A DNA stretch of 64,000 bases from Mytilus edulis (taxonomy: Eukaryota; Mollusca; Bivalvia; Mytilida; Mytilidae), in contig NC_092355.1 in the NCBI RefSeq assembly GCF_963676685.1, positions 68,641,006 to 68,705,005 of the forward strand, written 5' to 3'. This document shows, piece after piece, positions 1 to 9,584 of the stretch; positions within the stretch are counted from its first letter, which is position 1, and the number at the start of each line of letters is the position of its first letter. The translations under genes were made by a program, and so were the position numbers. The notes beneath the pieces are model-generated. The model saw only the letters and a list, made by a program, of their open reading frames with translations. It was not told the origin of the DNA and did no database searches.

Positions 1-468
1 GGTACATGTACAACATAAGAACGAACTATAAAAATCAGTCAAAAAAGGCTTAACTCATCAGATTGCCCATTGATATATCAAAAGCATTGAAAACTTCATT
101 TGAAATGTCTGATTTCAATTTATTCACATCATCAGGTCTTACACTTGTATATTTTTTCGTGATGAACATTACTATTTGGTTGATTATGTAGGGAATCTCT
201 GAAGCATGACTGGAGAAGTCGCCACCCCCCTTTATTGTCCCAGCTGACCTGAGAATCTGTCCCTCTATAACCATTAACGTCATACAACAATTACTTTTCC
301 ATTGTGGCATCATATATTTTGTATTAAAACATCAAAATTTTACATGGAATATTTGTGATGTAAATGTACAGTTTGTAATGGCGGACATATACATATTGTC
401 AATGATTGTAGCAATAAGGTGTATTCAAAGCAAATTAATTAATAATAAATCAACTCAATGGATAGAAG
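1..468. other. Left flank of the LTR element
   Basis: AT-rich flank with one unrecognised minus-strand ORF (listed separately). The last four bases, GAAG at 465-468, are repeated just after the element at 9585-9588 and form its target-site duplication. Confidence 0.5.
50..313 (-). CDS. Unrecognised 87-aa ORF, possible exon
   Basis: An open frame from ATG at 313 to a stop near 50 on the minus strand. Its amino-acid composition is balanced, unlike the low-complexity ORFs elsewhere in the window. I recognise no family. There is no signal peptide or membrane segment. Part of it (about 190-235) resembles a dispersed repeat also seen near 10790-10820 (CCAGTCATGCTTCAG core), so it may be repeat-derived rather than a gene. 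It could also be a terminal exon whose other exons lie left of the window. Low confidence. Confidence 0.2.
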   Translation of the reverse strand: MMPQWKSNCCMTLMVIEGQILRSAGTIKGGGDFSSHASEIPYIINQIVMFITKKYTSVRPDDVNKLKSDISNEVFNAFDISMGNLMS

Positions 469-2009
469 TGTAGTAGGTGGTTTTCTAAGCGTTAATGAAT
501 AACACCAACAAGAGCTAAGGGTTCTGATGCTTTATTGTACCAGTATGTAAATAACAAGTCTGAAATAGCAATTATACAACATATATAAATAACAAGCTAT
601 TTCATATAACATAAATATATATACGTTTACGAATATCACAGGTTATGTAATACAGAAATATAATAAATAATACCTTTAACTGTTATTAACTAAGTAGCAA
701 GTAAAATGTATTGCAAGTAGAGAATGTTCAATGTTTACATTCAATGAAATTGACATCGGGTGTCACGTGTACTTTTACAAATGCTTGACCTTTGACTATA
801 CACTAAATCGGAATGTGAAATGTAATTTACGTGTATCTGTGTATTTGTATTAAATACTGGTTTACCTTACAAACGGTATATAATAAATGTTACATCTACA
901 TTTATTAATAATGACTTCATTAAAATATATAATACGTATAATAATTAACTACATAATATCATACAACAATCATAAAGTTGCAAATATAATAATCATAAAG
1001 ACTTATGATGTCAATATTATCGATTCTTTGAAAGCTCCAAACTAACGGGAGGTAACTCATGTTTACAATACAATATAAACAAAGCTAAACTATAAATAAA
1101 TATACTCTTACCACTTGTGGAGTGAGTTGTACTACTGATAAGGTTAACGGCACATCATATACACATCACAATCATGTGTTCTACATAATTACATTACATG
1201 GAGTCCTGAAACCAAAATACGAACATAAATACTCGGACTCTTAATTATAAAAATATACAATGTAACAAATATTCTTTACTCATTCATATTTGTACTTGAT
1301 AAAAACTATTTACTACAAAACTATAACTTTATATAAATGGAAACACTTTTCCGTCTTTCACTTAATAAGCCGTCATTTATAAAATATAGACTATTCATAA
1401 CAATAATCAAATAGTAATGTACGCAAATTAACAATACAATTCTACCGTGGCAAATAAACCGTAGATTATAAAATCTTATACTTCTAGCTTAATAAAATAC
1501 TATCATGTACATCTCGTGTACTTGTGTTACATACATGCGATATGAGGAGAACTTTACAAAGCAAAATAGAAACTTTACTAAAATATCATTTACGTGAAAA
1601 ATATAAATAATGTTAATAAAGAAGTAACTTACAGTATTCTATAATAATGTTGTCCAAAATATATAAGGTTTACAGGTAAACTATATGTGGTCAATATAAT
1701 CAGACCATAAATTCAATGGACTGTCATGGCTATCGTCCCGTGGAAATGTACAGGTACAAAACAAAGGAAATTAAACTTGACCGCGAAATATAAACAACCA
1801 ATCAGATACAATGATTTAAGTAAATCCCTAATGAATATTCATAGAAAATAACGTGAATATTACTATACATAAAAATAAGGTTTGCAAGTAATAATTTAAA
1901 CTGAATATACAATATTCAAAATATGTAATAAAGCTTTTATAATAAATATAGTAATTAAATAGATGATTTTTACAATATATAAAATGATCATAAAAATCAC
2001 TCTACTACA
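469..2009 (-). repeat. 3' LTR of the gypsy element
   Basis: 1541-bp long terminal repeat, apparently identical to 8044-9584. Bounded by TG...CA with terminal inverted repeat TGTAGTAG/CTACTACA. AT-rich. No ORF inside it is credible. Confidence 0.95.
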
Positions 2010-2020
2010 TTCTCCCCGCT
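2010..2020 (-). promoter_or_regulatory. Polypurine tract of the LTR element
   Basis: Read on the minus strand, AGCGGGGAGAA directly abuts the TG of the 3' LTR. This is the expected position and composition of the primer for plus-strand DNA synthesis. Confidence 0.8.
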
Positions 2021-2092
2021 GTAGGAAAATGACTTCCACGTCATTCCGGTCTGTTTCCCCCTTCACTGAAAGTTGACGTCCTCGGCAAGCCA

Positions 2093-5000
2093 TTAACCAG
2101 TTCGCATGATGTCGAGGATGGTTCTTGACAACTCCATCTCTAAACCTTTAAATCTTCCTTTTCTTGCTTCAGACTCCAACCAGTGAATCCTCATTAACCA
2201 ATCCGGCTGTTGGATAGTAGTAGCCTGCTTGGATACAACATAGTCCTCCAGGTATTTCGGTGGTTTCCTTTCTCTCTGAGGTCTAGTTGCTACTGGTGGG
2301 TCGCGTGGTGGTGTCGGTAGTATACGTCTCCTTCGAATTCGTGGTTGTTGTTCCGGAGCTATGGTGGGTTCGTCTGCCAGTTCTAGTGATAAGTCTGTTG
2401 GCGCACTCTCATCTTGATCAATAGAAGTGTGTTCTTCTGTAGTCTGAGCAGTCGCTTCTTCAGGTTCCTCATCACTCACAGGGTTTGGTTCTGCAGCTGT
2501 AATAATGTCCACAGGAAGAGCGTCCCCTCCTAAACCAGTTCCCTGCTGATCACTACTCTCAGCTCCATCATGGCCGTCACCAGTGAAACCAAGAGTTCCT
2601 TCTTCTTGTAGGTCCACAACTGGTACATCACTGTTAGTGTTGTCCTGTGTATCCTGATCAAGTATATAATATCCATACTCCTGCTCCGACTCCTCATCTG
2701 ATACTTCATCAGTGGTCCTGTTCTCACTGTTCCCTTCAGATTTCGTCGGTTCCTCGGGCTGCTTCTTTCTTCTTTGCCTGGGCGCAGGACGTTTCTTTTC
2801 TTTATCTGTATCTCTAACAGTTGGCAGATCTCCAATAGGCAAGAAAAGATTCCTATGTAAAGTCCTCTTTCTTCCTTCTTTATTCTCTTTCTGAACCACG
2901 TACACTGGTATTCCATAATTAGGCTGACTAATTATACGGTACGGGTCATCTTCCCACCTATCTGCTAACTTGTGCTTTCCATCAAAAGCTAGAGTCTTGA
3001 CTAAAACTCTATCTCCCGGTTTCAGCACAGCTCCTTTTACTTTCTGGTCGTAGTGTGTCTTCTGTCGTTCCTGGGCAGCAAAGATGTTCCTTGTTGCTGT
3101 ATCATATGCTTTGCGTAGTCTTTCTTGCATTTCTTCTGCATACTTAGTTGTAGTTATAGGTTCAGCTTCATCTCCAATTCCAAACGCGATGTCGATAGGT
3201 AGCTTTGGTTGTCTTCCGAACATCAGATAGTAAGGAGAGAATCCAGTTGATGTTTGACGAGTGCAATTGTAAGCATGAACAAGACCAGCAACATGCGACT
3301 TCCAATCTTTCTTCTGGACGTTCTCTAGTGTTCCAAGCATACCAAGTAATGTCCTGTTGAAACGTTCGGTGATGCCATTACCCATTGGATGATACGGTGT
3401 TGTTCTTGACTTCGTCATACCAGTGATGTTACATAATTCCTTGATGATTTTGGATCCGAAGTTGGCACCTTGATCGGAGTGAATTCTTTCTGGCAAACCA
3501 TAGTGGACGACAAAGTTGTTGAAGAATGCGTCTGCAGTTGTTTTTGCTGTCTGGTTTCTTGTTGGTATTGCCAATGCATATCGAGTGAAGTGGTCTGTTA
3601 TTACTAGTATGTTTTCAAATCCACCTGTAGATCTTTCAAGTGAGAGATAATCCATACAAACTAACTCAAGTGGTTGCGTCGTCTCAATGCTGATAAGTGG
3701 TGCTCTATGACTTGCTGGTTGCTTTCGTCGTATGCATCTGTCGCAGTTCGATATCCAGTTGTCAACATCTCTATTCATTCCAAACCAAACAAAACGATCT
3801 CTAACTAATGATACTGTTTTGTCTCTGCCTTGATGTCCCATCTCATCATGTAATGCTGTTAATACTTTGGCAATACAGACTTCGGGTAATACAAGTTGTT
3901 TATGTTGTTCCCCATTGTCGTGGATAATACGGTAGAGTACGCCATCAACCATTTTCAATTTGTCGTAGTTGTTAATAAACCAAGTGTTCCATGGTGAACG
4001 TTCTAACTGTTCTTTTCGTGGCTTTCGATGTTCATCAACCCAATATATCCAATCTTTTAGGTAAGTATCTTGCTTCTGTTCCATCTTGATGTTGACTAGA
4101 TGTTGTGATGGTAAGTATGGATCATCAGTGGCTTTAGATGTTGTCATCGATAACGTCTGAACATATGGTTGTGCATGCTGTAACTGACAAATGGCTTTCA
4201 CAGAATCTGTACTAATGTTGGAGGTGTTGGTACGACCAAGTAGTTCTGGAAGTCTGGAAAGTGCATCTGCATCAGCGTTGTTGGCACCAGGTCGATAGAC
4301 GATGTTAAAGTTGTATGATGACAAACTAGCTATCCAACGATGACCAGTGGCGTCTAGCTTTGCTGTTGTTAAGACGTAAGTAAGTGGGTTGTTGTCTGTA
4401 ACCACGGTAAATGTGTTGCCATAAAGGTAATCATGAAATTTCTCTGTTACTGACCATTTCAGAGCAAGGAATTCTAACTTATGGACTGGATAGTTCCTCT
4501 CAGTCTTGCTAAGTCCTCTGCTGGCATAGGCTATGGCTCTTTTCTTTCCTTCTTGTGATTGGTACAGTATTGCTCCAAGACCAAGCATAGATGCGTCTGT
4601 ATGTAATTCAAAAGGTTCCTTGTAACGTGGATAACCAAGAACTGGTGGCATCGCTAGTTGACTTTTGAGCTTCTGGAAGGCATCTTCTTGTGGCTTGTCC
4701 CAAACCCATGATGTTACTGTTGGCTTCTTAAGTTTTCGTTTACTAGACTTCTTTGGTGCAGGCATCAAGTCTGTGAGCGGTCTTGCTATCTTGGAGAAGT
4801 CTTTGACAAACTTGCGGTAATAGCCGACAAAACCAAGGAAGCGACGTACCTCTTCTGGCGTTGTGGGTCGAGGCCAGTTGATTACTTTCTCAAGTTTATC
4901 TGGATCGGGTGAAATACCATCTTTAGAGACTATGTGGCCGATGTACTTGACTTTGTCTTTGAAGAATGCACATTTCTTGGGCGAAAGTTTCAAGTTGTGT

Positions 5001-6847
5001 TCTCTTAGTCGTTGTAGTACCATCTGTAACCTTTCAAGATGTTCTTCATACGTCTCTGAAAAGATGATCAAGTCGTCAAGGTATATAAAGCATATATCTA
5101 GGTGAAGATCTCCAAGTATCTGTTCCATGAGACGTTGGTAAGTTGCTGGACTGTTTACGAGGCCAAACGGAAGTCTGTTAAATTCATAGAAACCAAGAGG
5201 GCCGACTGTAAATGCTGTTCTAGCCTTGTGTGTCTCTTCTACCTCTACTTGGTGATAACCACTCTTCATGTCCATGACGGTATAGTAGTTGTTTCCTCCC
5301 AAGGCGTCAAGGATTTCTTCGCTTCTAGGAAGAGCATATGAGTCTTTAATCGTCAGCTGGTTCAGTTGTCTATAATCTACACACATTCTGAGCTTGTTGT
5401 CTTTCTTCCTAACCAATACAACATTTGATGACCAAGGCGAATGTGAACGACGAATGATCCCAGCAGTAAGTAGTTGTTGAAGGTGTGTTCTAACTTCGTC
5501 GAATAAGGCAGGTGGAATACGCCGGTGTCGTTGTTTGAATGGTGTTTCATCTATCAGTTCTATCTTATGCTGAACGGCAGTGATGTGGCCTATATCAGTA
5601 TCCGAAGTGCTAAATACGTCTCTGAATTGATGTAGTAATTCTCTGGCTTTATGTAGTTGATCATCACTAAGTGTGTCTGGAAATGTAGATTCATTCCATG
5701 CATCTTGTTCATAGGTATCTGGTATATCAATGTCGGTAACTGAAACAGGTTGAAGTTCGCAAAGGATGGCATTTGGCGAAACTGTCACTGTTCTGGTAGT
5801 TACATTACTGATATGTACTGGTATGATGCTGTTGTTTCTATACTGATATGATACTAATGATGGAGCTATATCTAAGTCTGATGGTATTGCTGCTCTATCA
5901 GTTGACTGTAGGAGTCCACAAACTGGATGGTATGGTAGTTCATGGTCCATGTATCCCTGTAGAACGACATCTTTGTTAGGTGGTATACGGATTGTCTTTC
6001 CTTCAGCACTCTTGATGATGGCAAGTCTGTTGCATCTCTTCTGCAGTTCTTTATCTCTAAGAAGCAAACATCTAAATGTGATATACCAAGGTGTATGTAA
6101 ATCTGCTGTTTGTAGAAAGCGTGATCCATATCGTTGCTTTACATCAGTCATAGCTGCTGTCAAAACGTTGGTTCCCAGTAGAAGTGGTACAAGCTGGTTG
6201 TAAGAACTGTCTGGAACGACTAACAGTAAGCATTGCTGAGGATCTGCTGATGTAGATGAACCTGGTAATTGTAGATCTGCTGAGATGTAACCAAGGTATG
6301 GCATGTTCTGGCCATCTGCACATTCGATGTTGAGTATCTGGTTGAGTGTCTGGATAGGACTGTCAGCAAGGTACTGCCGATGGAATGATTGACTAACTGT
6401 GCTAACTGTAGAACCAGTATCTAGTAGTGCTGATGCTTGAAGTCCATTGATGACTACTGTGACTTCATTAGGGCTACCAAGTAATCCTTCTGTGTCACCT
6501 GATGACTGTCGTTGTTGGTACATCTTAGCTTCAGTGTTCATCTGCTGAAAGTTACAAGCTTTTCTAATGTGATCTAATCTAACACAGCAGGCAAAGGCAT
6601 AGTGGCCTGGTTGTCCACATCTGTAGCATATAACAGGTTCTCTGGATGGTTGAGATACATAAGTCGGAGTAGGAGCAGGTTGGTATTCAGCTTCTATCTG
6701 GTCCCAGTATGGACGTTGTCTGTTGCGTCTTCGGTGGCGACGACGTTTTCTGCGTGGTGGATAGTACTGTGGATCAAAAGTGTCGTAAGTGTTGTAGGGT
6801 TGGTCATACATGGCGTTGTAACATGGCTCATTCGGTTGGTCATACAT
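2093..6847 (-). CDS. pol: Ty3/gypsy Pol polyprotein (NC-PR-RT-RH-IN)
   Basis: 1584 residues, uninterrupted, starting at the ATG at 6847, which has an in-frame stop six codons upstream. Order of domains: a basic N-terminus with an Arg-rich stretch (about 31-45); a CCHC zinc knuckle (CYRCGQPGHYAFAC, 74-87); aspartic protease DTGS (143-146); reverse transcriptase with the first Asp at 526 and YLDD at 589-592; RNase H with Asp751, Glu792, Asp818 and Asp861; integrase zinc site His1000, His1005, Cys1035, Cys1038; and integrase core Asp1066, Asp1125, Glu1161 (exact D-x35-E). A GPY/F-like module follows (WEDDPYRI), then a long acidic and proline-rich C-terminal tail. All catalytic residues are present. 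The protein would process itself, copy the RNA to DNA and integrate it. Odd: only the nucleocapsid part of Gag is present, fused to Pol, with no capsid domain upstream. Confidence 0.95.
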   Translation of the reverse strand: MYDQPNEPCYNAMYDQPYNTYDTFDPQYYPPRRKRRRHRRRNRQRPYWDQIEAEYQPAPTPTYVSQPSREPVICYRCGQPGHYAFACCVRLDHIRKACNFQQMNTEAKMYQQRQSSGDTEGLLGSPNEVTVVINGLQASALLDTGSTVSTVSQSFHRQYLADSPIQTLNQILNIECADGQNMPYLGYISADLQLPGSSTSADPQQCLLLVVPDSSYNQLVPLLLGTNVLTAAMTDVKQRYGSRFLQTADLHTPWYITFRCLLLRDKELQKRCNRLAIIKSAEGKTIRIPPNKDVVLQGYMDHELPYHPVCGLLQSTDRAAIPSDLDIAPSLVSYQYRNNSIIPVHISNVTTRTVTVSPNAILCELQPVSVTDIDIPDTYEQDAWNESTFPDTLSDDQLHKARELLHQFRDVFSTSDTDIGHITAVQHKIELIDETPFKQRHRRIPPALFDEVRTHLQQLLTAGIIRRSHSPWSSNVVLVRKKDNKLRMCVDYRQLNQLTIKDSYALPRSEEILDALGGNNYYTVMDMKSGYHQVEVEETHKARTAFTVGPLGFYEFNRLPFGLVNSPATYQRLMEQILGDLHLDICFIYLDDLIIFSETYEEHLERLQMVLQRLREHNLKLSPKKCAFFKDKVKYIGHIVSKDGISPDPDKLEKVINWPRPTTPEEVRRFLGFVGYYRKFVKDFSKIARPLTDLMPAPKKSSKRKLKKPTVTSWVWDKPQEDAFQKLKSQLAMPPVLGYPRYKEPFELHTDASMLGLGAILYQSQEGKKRAIAYASRGLSKTERNYPVHKLEFLALKWSVTEKFHDYLYGNTFTVVTDNNPLTYVLTTAKLDATGHRWIASLSSYNFNIVYRPGANNADADALSRLPELLGRTNTSNISTDSVKAICQLQHAQPYVQTLSMTTSKATDDPYLPSQHLVNIKMEQKQDTYLKDWIYWVDEHRKPRKEQLERSPWNTWFINNYDKLKMVDGVLYRIIHDNGEQHKQLVLPEVCIAKVLTALHDEMGHQGRDKTVSLVRDRFVWFGMNRDVDNWISNCDRCIRRKQPASHRAPLISIETTQPLELVCMDYLSLERSTGGFENILVITDHFTRYALAIPTRNQTAKTTADAFFNNFVVHYGLPERIHSDQGANFGSKIIKELCNITGMTKSRTTPYHPMGNGITERFNRTLLGMLGTLENVQKKDWKSHVAGLVHAYNCTRQTSTGFSPYYLMFGRQPKLPIDIAFGIGDEAEPITTTKYAEEMQERLRKAYDTATRNIFAAQERQKTHYDQKVKGAVLKPGDRVLVKTLAFDGKHKLADRWEDDPYRIISQPNYGIPVYVVQKENKEGRKRTLHRNLFLPIGDLPTVRDTDKEKKRPAPRQRRKKQPEEPTKSEGNSENRTTDEVSDEESEQEYGYYILDQDTQDNTNSDVPVVDLQEEGTLGFTGDGHDGAESSDQQGTGLGGDALPVDIITAAEPNPVSDEEPEEATAQTTEEHTSIDQDESAPTDLSLELADEPTIAPEQQPRIRRRRILPTPPRDPPVATRPQRERKPPKYLEDYVVSKQATTIQQPDWLMRIHWLESEARKGRFKGLEMELSRTILDIMRTG

Positions 6848-8023
6848 GGCTAACGGTGTAGACTAGTGTACCTATAAACATTCAATTCATTTACCCTAAT
6901 TCAAGTTCAATAATAATGCAAAAATCTAATAAGTGTCAACACCACCACACTAAATGATCAAATGGAAATTTTTAATCAATACTAAAAAATAATCAACAAT
7001 GCCTATCTACAATCTCAAAATCTAGATACTGTCTAACTCAGTGAATGTCTAATATGTAAATATTATGATAATAAATTTTATTTCATATTAACTTAAGTAC
7101 CAAGTCACTAAACAAAGTACATTTGTAAAACAATATATATACTGTGTATCTAATACCAACTAGCAATGCTCACATAAAACATAATGTGTGTTTAATTGCT
7201 AAGTTCAACTGAGCATTGACCTATACCATGTGGGTTATAGTTCAATGTAAGTATAATACACTACAACTGTATACCGAAAAATAAATTTAAAATATAAAAG
7301 TGTATGCTATATACTATGTAGCTATGCTACTGTAATCTACAAAGTATGTTTATAACTATCAGTAATACATGTACACCATAAATGAATGCCTAAATAATAT
7401 AAGTGTACATGTCCTCTGATAGACTAAGTCCAAATCCAAGTAAGCCTCGGAAAAAAAAAATAATAATTTTAAATGTATAAATGTTAAAGTATGAAAAGGT
7501 CAAAATGTAGGACGTCAAAAAAAAAATTTAAAGTCCCAAAAAGTGGATGTAAAATTTCAAAATTAAATAAGTTCTAAGTGTGTAAATGTTTCAAGTGTAT
7601 GCTAGTTTCAATGTATCAAAGTGGTATACAGTATATAATGTAAATAAATAAGTCCTACCTTAAACTAGAAAACTATTCCAATAATTACACTGTTCCACAA
7701 AAGTATAATTAAATCACAATATTTCACAATGTAGAATAATACAAGTTCAGTTTTCCAAAAGTGAAAAACAAAAAGTCAAGTTACTAAAAGTAACATCCGG
7801 TACTATAATGTCATCCGGTAAACTGTAAACAAACGCACGTGGACGATGATCACATGGGTCGGAATGTTAGTAAACATAAGCACGTGGTAAAGTTCATCAC
7901 ATGGTACCATAACGGAAGTAAACAAACACACATGGTCACTGTATACATGGACTCGAGACATCTAATGGTGGTCACTGACATCAAATCTGGATCTCCACAA
8001 AAACTGGTATGTGCCATCAACCC
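6848..8023 (-). other. Non-coding leader where gag would be expected
   Basis: About 1.2 kb between the PBS and the pol start, very AT-rich, with stops in all frames. The one small open frame here (plus strand, 7839-8048) runs against the element and shows no Gag features. No capsid or matrix homology is visible. Confidence 0.7.
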
Positions 8024-8041
8024 AACGAAACGTGAGCGCCA
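8024..8041 (-). promoter_or_regulatory. Primer binding site of the LTR element
   Basis: Two bases after the 5' LTR end, the minus strand reads TGGCGCTCACGTTTCG. It begins with TGG, complementary to a tRNA CCA end, and implies a discriminator base G. I could not assign the tRNA. Confidence 0.7.
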
Positions 8042-8043
8042 TT

Positions 8044-9584
8044 TGTAGTAGGTGGTTTTCTAAGCGTTAATGAATAACACCAACAAGAGCTAAGGGTTCT
8101 GATGCTTTATTGTACCAGTATGTAAATAACAAGTCTGAAATAGCAATTATACAACATATATAAATAACAAGCTATTTCATATAACATAAATATATATACG
8201 TTTACGAATATCACAGGTTATGTAATACAGAAATATAATAAATAATACCTTTAACTGTTATTAACTAAGTAGCAAGTAAAATGTATTGCAAGTAGAGAAT
8301 GTTCAATGTTTACATTCAATGAAATTGACATCGGGTGTCACGTGTACTTTTACAAATGCTTGACCTTTGACTATACACTAAATCGGAATGTGAAATGTAA
8401 TTTACGTGTATCTGTGTATTTGTATTAAATACTGGTTTACCTTACAAACGGTATATAATAAATGTTACATCTACATTTATTAATAATGACTTCATTAAAA
8501 TATATAATACGTATAATAATTAACTACATAATATCATACAACAATCATAAAGTTGCAAATATAATAATCATAAAGACTTATGATGTCAATATTATCGATT
8601 CTTTGAAAGCTCCAAACTAACGGGAGGTAACTCATGTTTACAATACAATATAAACAAAGCTAAACTATAAATAAATATACTCTTACCACTTGTGGAGTGA
8701 GTTGTACTACTGATAAGGTTAACGGCACATCATATACACATCACAATCATGTGTTCTACATAATTACATTACATGGAGTCCTGAAACCAAAATACGAACA
8801 TAAATACTCGGACTCTTAATTATAAAAATATACAATGTAACAAATATTCTTTACTCATTCATATTTGTACTTGATAAAAACTATTTACTACAAAACTATA
8901 ACTTTATATAAATGGAAACACTTTTCCGTCTTTCACTTAATAAGCCGTCATTTATAAAATATAGACTATTCATAACAATAATCAAATAGTAATGTACGCA
9001 AATTAACAATACAATTCTACCGTGGCAAATAAACCGTAGATTATAAAATCTTATACTTCTAGCTTAATAAAATACTATCATGTACATCTCGTGTACTTGT
9101 GTTACATACATGCGATATGAGGAGAACTTTACAAAGCAAAATAGAAACTTTACTAAAATATCATTTACGTGAAAAATATAAATAATGTTAATAAAGAAGT
9201 AACTTACAGTATTCTATAATAATGTTGTCCAAAATATATAAGGTTTACAGGTAAACTATATGTGGTCAATATAATCAGACCATAAATTCAATGGACTGTC
9301 ATGGCTATCGTCCCGTGGAAATGTACAGGTACAAAACAAAGGAAATTAAACTTGACCGCGAAATATAAACAACCAATCAGATACAATGATTTAAGTAAAT
9401 CCCTAATGAATATTCATAGAAAATAACGTGAATATTACTATACATAAAAATAAGGTTTGCAAGTAATAATTTAAACTGAATATACAATATTCAAAATATG
9501 TAATAAAGCTTTTATAATAAATATAGTAATTAAATAGATGATTTTTACAATATATAAAATGATCATAAAAATCACTCTACTACA
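8044..9584 (-). repeat. 5' LTR of the gypsy element
   Basis: 1541-bp LTR, apparently identical to 469-2009. It would carry the element's promoter and transcription start, but I cannot place a TATA box with confidence in such AT-rich sequence. Confidence 0.95.

Larger units (their letters stand above)
469..9584 (-). mobile_element. Full-length Ty3/gypsy LTR retrotransposon
   Basis: A 9.1-kb element read on the minus strand: 5' LTR 8044-9584, PBS, roughly 1.2-kb leader, pol ORF, polypurine tract, 3' LTR 469-2009. Both LTRs are 1541 bp at a constant offset of 7575 and I saw no mismatch between them. They start TGTAGTAG and end CTACTACA, a perfect 8-bp inverted repeat. The flanks carry a 4-bp target duplication GAAG (465-468 and 9585-9588). 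Identical LTRs and an open pol point to a recent insertion. The domain order protease-RT-RNase H-integrase places it in Ty3/gypsy (Metaviridae); the clade is not resolved. The capsid part of gag is missing. Confidence 0.95.

Noticed and set aside
2530-6853. Frames on both strands overlapping the pol gene
   Set aside because: Shadows of the 1584-residue Pol frame, without motifs of their own.
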